DNA of 9,525 nt, from contig CAZXKD010000108.1 of NCBI GenBank assembly GCA_964641215.1, positions 1 through 9,525 on the forward strand, in the 5' to 3' direction. A program made the position numbers and the translations under genes. Below the pieces are notes generated by a model. That model ran no database searches. It saw only the letters and a list, made by a program, of their open reading frames with translations, and was not told where the DNA came from. This document shows, piece after piece, positions 6,424 through 9,525 of the stretch. Origin of the DNA: 13-1-40CM-70-15 sp964641215. Its GTDB lineage: Bacteria; Gemmatimonadota; Gemmatimonadetes; Gemmatimonadales; GWC2-71-9. Within the stretch, counting starts at the first letter, position 1. Each line of letters begins with the position of its first letter.

Positions 6424-7550
6424 GGCTGGGCATTACCTGCTACCCGACCTACGGTGGCAGCGGCGCCGTCGCCACCGAGCTGGGTTTGGCGCTCGCGCGC
6501 CGCGGGCACGAGGTCCATTTCATTACCTACGACTCGCCGTTCCGTCTGCGCGGGTACGCCGAACGCGTGTACTTCCATCAGGTGGAAACGCGCATGGGCC
6601 GGTATCCGCTGTTCGACCACTACCCCTACACCCTGGCCCTGGCGTCGAAGCAGCACGAGGTCGCGCTCCGCGAAGAGCTGGAGCTGCTGCACGTGCACTA
6701 CGCGATTCCCCACGCGACCACCGCCTACCTTGCGCGCGAGATGCTCCGGGGCACCCGCACGCTTCGCGTCATCACGACCCTCCATGGCACCGACATCACG
6801 CTCGTCGGCCAGGAGTCGAGCTTTTATGGGATCACCCGCTTTTCCATCGAGCAGTCGGACGCGGTCACGGCCGTGTCGGCCTTTCTCAAGGACGAGACCT
6901 ATCGCGCGTTCGGCTGCGTGGGGTGCGACGTCCGGGTGATACCGAACTTCGTGAACCTCGACGAGTACCGACCGGCGCCCGAGCCCCGGCGCGCCGGTCT
7001 CGCTCCGCCGGACCACAAGCTGATCGCGCACGTGTCGAACTTTCGGGAGGTGAAGCGGGTGAAGGACGTCGTGCGGGTCTTCGCGCGCATTCAGCGCGCC
7101 ATGCCCGCGACGCTCCTCATGATCGGAGACGGGCCCGATCGCCCCGAAGCGGAAAAGGAAGCGGAGGAGCTGGGCGTCACTGAATCCGTCCGCTTTCTGG
7201 GGCGCCTCGATCAGGTCGCCACGCTGCTCCAGGCCTCGGATCTCTTCGCGCTGCCGTCCCAGACGGAGTCGTTCGGCTTGGCCGCGCTGGAGGCGATGGC
7301 GTGCGGGGCGCCGGTAGTGGCGTCGAGGGCCGGCGGCTTACCCGAGGTCATCGATGACGGTGTGAACGGGATCCTGGAGCCGGTCGGGTCGGTCGAGGCG
7401 ATGGGTCGCCGCGCCGTCGAGCTGCTCCGCGAGCCGCAGCGCCACGCCGCCATGCGTGCCGCCGCGATCGCGAAGGCACAAACGTTCTCGGCCGATCGCA
7501 TCGTGCCCCAGTATGAAGCGCTCTACCAGGAGGTGATGGCGTGGAGCTGA
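6420..7550 (+). CDS. bshA: BshA: N-acetyl-alpha-D-glucosaminyl L-malate synthase
   Basis: BshA joins UDP-GlcNAc to L-malate, the first committed step to bacillithiol, a low-molecular-weight thiol. The 376-residue protein is family length and starts with the near-diagnostic MRLGITCYPTYGGSGAVATE. Other signatures are HEVHFITYDSPFRL (30-43), HVHYAIPHA (91-99), TLHGTDITLVG (120-130), VIPNFVN (173-179) and HVSNFREVKRVKDV (204-217). The GT4 glycosyltransferase EX7E pair is E283/E291 in TESFGLAALEAMACGAPVV, followed by GGLPEVIDDGVNG (305-317), which binds the nucleotide sugar. The GGSG loop (12-15) is the N-terminal nucleotide-binding turn. It is probably translated together with miaA and uppP. BshB (deacetylase) and BshC (cysteine ligase) are not in the window, so the pathway can only be inferred. 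A related GT4 enzyme of other specificity is possible, but the N-terminal pattern argues against it. Confidence 0.93.
   Translation: MRLGITCYPTYGGSGAVATELGLALARRGHEVHFITYDSPFRLRGYAERVYFHQVETRMGRYPLFDHYPYTLALASKQHEVALREELELLHVHYAIPHATTAYLAREMLRGTRTLRVITTLHGTDITLVGQESSFYGITRFSIEQSDAVTAVSAFLKDETYRAFGCVGCDVRVIPNFVNLDEYRPAPEPRRAGLAPPDHKLIAHVSNFREVKRVKDVVRVFARIQRAMPATLLMIGDGPDRPEAEKEAEELGVTESVRFLGRLDQVATLLQASDLFALPSQTESFGLAALEAMACGAPVVASRAGGLPEVIDDGVNGILEPVGSVEAMGRRAVELLREPQRHAAMRAAAIAKAQTFSADRIVPQYEALYQEVMAWS
7528..7543 (+). promoter_or_regulatory. Ribosome binding site and GTG start of uppP
   Basis: A full AGGAGG at 7528-7533, inside the end of bshA, lies 7 bases before GTG at 7541-7543. The alternative ATG at 7553 would be 19 bases away, too far. 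The chosen start gives a 10-base overlap with bshA. Confidence 0.75.
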
Positions 7551-8368
7551 GCATGCTGGCCCAGCTTCCCCTCCTCGTCAAGGCGGCCATCCTGGGCGTC
7601 GTGGAAGGCGCGACCGAGTTCATTCCCGTCTCCTCCACCGGGCATCTCATCATCGCCGGCGATTGGCTCGGCTTCACCGGCGAAGATGCCAAGGCGTTCG
7701 AGATCTTCATCCAGCTTGGCGCCATCCTCGCGATCGTCTGGCTGTATCGGCAGCGGCTGACCCGAGTCGTCCGGTCGGTGTCGACCGACCCCCTGAGCCG
7801 GCGCCTCGTGGTCAACCTGGCGATCGCCTTTCTTCCGGCGGCGGTGGTCGGGCTGCTGACGCACCGTCTGATCAAGGAGTACCTCTTCTCGACCATGGTC
7901 GTCGCGATCTCGATGCTGGTCGGCGGAGTCATCATTCTCGTGATCGAGCGATGGCACCCGAAGCCGACGGTCGCCACGATCGATGACGTCGCGCCGACCA
8001 CCGCGCTTGGCATCGGGCTGGCGCAGGTGCTGTCGCTCATCCCCGGCACGTCGCGCTCCGGCGCCACGATCATGGGTGGCTACGGCCTCGGACTCACCCG
8101 GCAGGCCGCGACCGAGTTCTCCTTCTTCCTGGCGATCCCGGTCATGATCGCGGCAACCGCCTTCGATCTGTCCCGGAGCACCTCGGTCCTCTCGGCCGGC
8201 GACGTGCCGGTTTTCGCGGTCGGGTTCGTCGTCGCCTTCGTCACCGCGCTCGTGGTGGTGCGGGCGTTCGTCTCCTACGTCGCGCGCTCGAGCTTCGTCG
8301 CGTTCGCCTGGTACCGGATCGCGTTCGGTCTGCTCTTTCTCATTTGGCACGTGCGCTATCGGGGCTGA
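7541..8368 (+). CDS. uppP: Undecaprenyl-diphosphate phosphatase UppP (BacA family)
   Basis: UppP dephosphorylates undecaprenyl diphosphate to regenerate the lipid carrier for peptidoglycan and other surface polymers, and overproduction in other bacteria gives bacitracin resistance. The 275-residue protein is highly hydrophobic, with about seven or eight predicted membrane helices. It has both family motifs: VVEGATEFIPVSSTGHLIIAG (20-40), with E22, E26, S31 and H35 as the probable catalytic set, and SLIPGTSRSGATIMGGYGLG (165-184), where R172 matches the essential Arg of the PGTSRSG motif. Motif spacing and length are ordinary. It lies between bshA and birA with a 10-base overlap upstream and a 5-base gap downstream. 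Nothing in it suggests loss of function. Confidence 0.97.
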   Translation: MELSMLAQLPLLVKAAILGVVEGATEFIPVSSTGHLIIAGDWLGFTGEDAKAFEIFIQLGAILAIVWLYRQRLTRVVRSVSTDPLSRRLVVNLAIAFLPAAVVGLLTHRLIKEYLFSTMVVAISMLVGGVIILVIERWHPKPTVATIDDVAPTTALGIGLAQVLSLIPGTSRSGATIMGGYGLGLTRQAATEFSFFLAIPVMIAATAFDLSRSTSVLSAGDVPVFAVGFVVAFVTALVVVRAFVSYVARSSFVAFAWYRIAFGLLFLIWHVRYRG

Positions 8369-8373
8369 TCCGG

Positions 8374-9087
8374 ATGCCTCCGATCCACCGGTTCGAACGG
8401 CTCCCCTCGACCCAGGACGAGCTGCACCGTCTGGCCGCCGCCGGGGCGCCCGCAGGAACGGTGGTCGTGGCCGTCGAGCAGGAGGCGGGGCGGGGCAGCC
8501 GAGGCCGGCGCTGGGCCTCGCCACCGGGGGGACTCTGGCTCAGCTTTCTCTCCCGGCCGCGGCAGGCCATCGGCGTGGAAGTGTTGAGCCTGAGGACGGG
8601 GCTGGCCACCGCCGAGGCCCTGGCCGAGCTTGGCGGCTTGCCGCCCGTCGCCCTCAAGTGGCCGAACGATCTTATCGTGAGCGACCGGAAAGTCGGTGGC
8701 ATTCTGGGAGAGGCGCGCTGGCAGGGCGATAGCCTGGCCTGGGTGGCGATCGGCCTCGGGCTCAACGTCCAGAACACCCTGCCCGCCGGCGTTCGCACGC
8801 CGCCCGGTCGGCTCGCGGACTGGCGCCCGGGTCTCGAGCCGGACCACGTCCTGCCGCCACTGCTCGCCCGGCTCGCCCCGCTTGCGGAGGCGGGCGCCGG
8901 ACTCAGCGCGGCCGAGCTCAACGCCTTCGCGGGGCGGGACTGGCTCGCCGGCCGGGAGCTGGCGGCCCCGATCCAGGGCCGAGCGGCGGGAATCGCGCCT
9001 GACGGCGCATTGCTCGTGACGCTTCCCGACGGACGCACGGTCGCCGTCAGCTCGGGCTCGGTGCTGCTGGCGGGCGAAGCGGCGTGA
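8374..9087 (+). CDS. birA: Biotin-[acetyl-CoA carboxylase] ligase BirA, class I without HTH
   Basis: This ligase makes biotinyl-AMP and attaches biotin to a lysine of carrier proteins such as the acetyl-CoA carboxylase subunit AccB. The product is 237 residues from the ATG at 8374, 5 bases after the uppP stop; a GGGG run at 8361-8364 may serve as a weak ribosome site. Motifs: LPSTQDELHRL (10-20), the adenylate loop QEAGRGSRGRRWASPPGG (36-53), KWPNDLIVSDRKVGGILGE (95-113) containing the conserved Lys106, and AIGLGLNVQN (125-134). The small C-terminal domain is present (GRAAGIAPDGALLV ... VSSGSVLL). No N-terminal helix-turn-helix precedes the catalytic domain, so the protein should not act as the biotin-operon repressor. 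The frame extends upstream to a TTG at 8344 inside uppP, but that adds residues unlike the family. Confidence 0.95.
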   Translation: MPPIHRFERLPSTQDELHRLAAAGAPAGTVVVAVEQEAGRGSRGRRWASPPGGLWLSFLSRPRQAIGVEVLSLRTGLATAEALAELGGLPPVALKWPNDLIVSDRKVGGILGEARWQGDSLAWVAIGLGLNVQNTLPAGVRTPPGRLADWRPGLEPDHVLPPLLARLAPLAEAGAGLSAAELNAFAGRDWLAGRELAAPIQGRAAGIAPDGALLVTLPDGRTVAVSSGSVLLAGEAA

Positions 9088-9170
9088 GCACACGCTGCTC
9101 GCACGCGACGGTGGCGCCACTGGGCGACACGGTCCGGCGCGCGCCCGCCGGCTGACGGGAGGCGGGGCGC
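9088..9170 (+). promoter_or_regulatory. Intergenic gap between birA and the response regulator, with two GC palindromes
   Basis: This is the only sizeable gap in the window. It holds two perfect 10-base palindromes: GTGGCGCCAC (9111-9120) and GGCGCGCGCC (9136-9145), with centres 25 bases apart. The second also lies inside a possible hairpin, CCGGCG (9134-9139) with CGCCGG (9146-9151). There is no T-run after it, so an intrinsic terminator is not supported. I see no convincing -35/-10 pair. The palindromes could be operator sites or products of high GC. Confidence 0.3.
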
Positions 9171-9173
9171 ATG
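9158..9173 (+). promoter_or_regulatory. Ribosome binding site and ATG start of the response regulator
   Basis: GGAGG at 9158-9162 lies 8 bases before the ATG at 9171-9173. Starting here puts the first beta strand (IILV) at residues 4-7, as expected for a receiver domain. Confidence 0.75.
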
Positions 9174-9525
9174 GCTCGCATTATCCTGGTGGACGGCGAC
9201 GACCAGCTTCGCACGGTGCTCGCCCTCGTGCTGGAGCGGGCCGGGCACACGGTCACCGCGGTCCCTGACGGCTCGCGCGGGCTGGCGGCCTACCGCGCCG
9301 CGCCGGCCGACCTCGTGGTCACCGACCTCGTGATGCCCGAGAGGGAGGGGATCGAGACGATCATGGAGCTGCGGACAGAATTTCCGGACGTGCGCGTAAT
9401 CGCGATCTCGGGCGGCGGCCGGCACCCGGGCACGGACTACCTCCAGCTGGCGTCGCGGCTGGGCGCCAAGCGCGTGCTCTCGAAGCCGTTTACCAACCAG
9501 GAGATCCTCACGGTCATCGACGACG
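9171..9525 (+). CDS. CheY-like response regulator receiver domain (3' partial)
   Basis: The 118 residues visible form nearly a whole receiver domain, which is phosphorylated by a histidine kinase. The phospho-acceptor is D52 in VVTDLVMP (49-56). The conserved Ser/Thr position is S80 in VIAISGGGR (76-84), and the conserved lysine is K105 in LSKPF (103-107). The acidic cluster at the start reads LVDGDDQLR (6-14): compared with the usual VDDDPxLR, the middle Asp is Gly, leaving D8 and D10. The AISGGGR form and the position of KPF suggest a short single-domain regulator ending soon after the window edge, but an attached output domain cannot be excluded. No kinase is visible nearby. It has its own strong ribosome site and an 83-base gap from birA, so it may be transcribed separately. 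Confidence 0.9.
   Translation, partial: MARIILVDGDDQLRTVLALVLERAGHTVTAVPDGSRGLAAYRAAPADLVVTDLVMPEREGIETIMELRTEFPDVRVIAISGGGRHPGTDYLQLASRLGAKRVLSKPFTNQEILTVIDD

Noticed and set aside
7523..8524. Minus-strand frame of 333 codons opposite uppP
   Set aside because: The product is rich in Arg, Asp, Glu and Gly, as expected from the antisense of a hydrophobic membrane-protein gene; no motif supports it.
9134..9151. Hairpin CCGGCG/CGCCGG as an intrinsic terminator after birA
   Set aside because: The stem is only 6 base pairs and no T-run follows, so termination is not supported by the sequence.
9084..9155. A 23-codon ORF starting at GTG that overlaps the birA stop as GTGA
   Set aside because: The overlap mimics a coupled gene, but the product (starting STRCSHATVAPLG) resembles nothing I recognise, no good ribosome site precedes it, and it does not resemble the pantothenate kinase sometimes found after birA.
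8340..9425. Minus-strand frame of 361 codons opposite birA and the response regulator start
   Set aside because: It spans two clear genes and the gap between them with no recognisable motif; birA and the receiver on the plus strand explain the sequence.
1..9525. CRISPR arrays, insertion sequences, tRNA or rRNA genes, toxin-antitoxin or phage-defence modules
   Set aside because: I saw no direct repeats with spacers, no transposase motifs, no cloverleaf-like sequence and no defence-type domains; nearly the whole window is accounted for by the eight genes.

Overview
The window is a high-GC bacterial chromosome segment in which every recognisable gene lies on the plus strand. Genes are packed so tightly that neighbours overlap by 4-14 bases or sit 4-5 bases apart; the only real gap is 83 bases, near the right end. 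The gene set is Bat proteins, an endonuclease-class MutL, MiaA, the bacillithiol glycosyltransferase BshA, UppP, a short BirA and a CheY-like regulator. With the GC content and GTG/TTG starts, this fits a Gram-negative, non-proteobacterial lineage. Gemmatimonadota is my best guess, but that is inference from gene content, not a measured placement.

Layout. Bases 1-3805 hold two large membrane proteins of a Bat (Bacteroides aerotolerance-type) cluster. The first, cut at its 5' end, joins a BatA/BatB-type von Willebrand factor A (VWA) domain to a BatC-like TPR tail. The second joins a BatD-like protein to a BatE-like TPR/SH3 module. Both junctions retain a hydrophobic stretch that looks like the former signal peptide of the downstream partner. 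Positive-charge placement predicts the TPR, BatD and SH3 modules on the periplasmic side. Bases 3810-6423 hold mutL (mismatch repair) and miaA (tRNA A37 dimethylallyltransferase), a pair that is linked in many bacteria. Bases 6420-7550 hold bshA, the first committed step of bacillithiol synthesis; 7541-8368 uppP, recycling of the undecaprenyl carrier; 8374-9087 birA, a biotin-protein ligase without a DNA-binding domain. After an 83-base gap with two short GC palindromes, a CheY-like response regulator starts at 9171 and runs off the right edge.

From the Bat genes to birA the spacing implies one translationally coupled transcription unit, though an internal promoter cannot be excluded by eye. 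The genes do not form one pathway; the unit mixes envelope maintenance (Bat, UppP), genome and tRNA upkeep (MutL, MiaA), thiol redox buffering (BshA) and cofactor attachment (BirA). I see no mobile element, CRISPR array, tRNA or rRNA. The least routine points are the two Bat fusions, a Cys-to-Asp change in the metal-site motif of MutL, and a set of alternative inverted repeats inside the first Bat gene. I found no clear undescribed defence or biosynthetic system.
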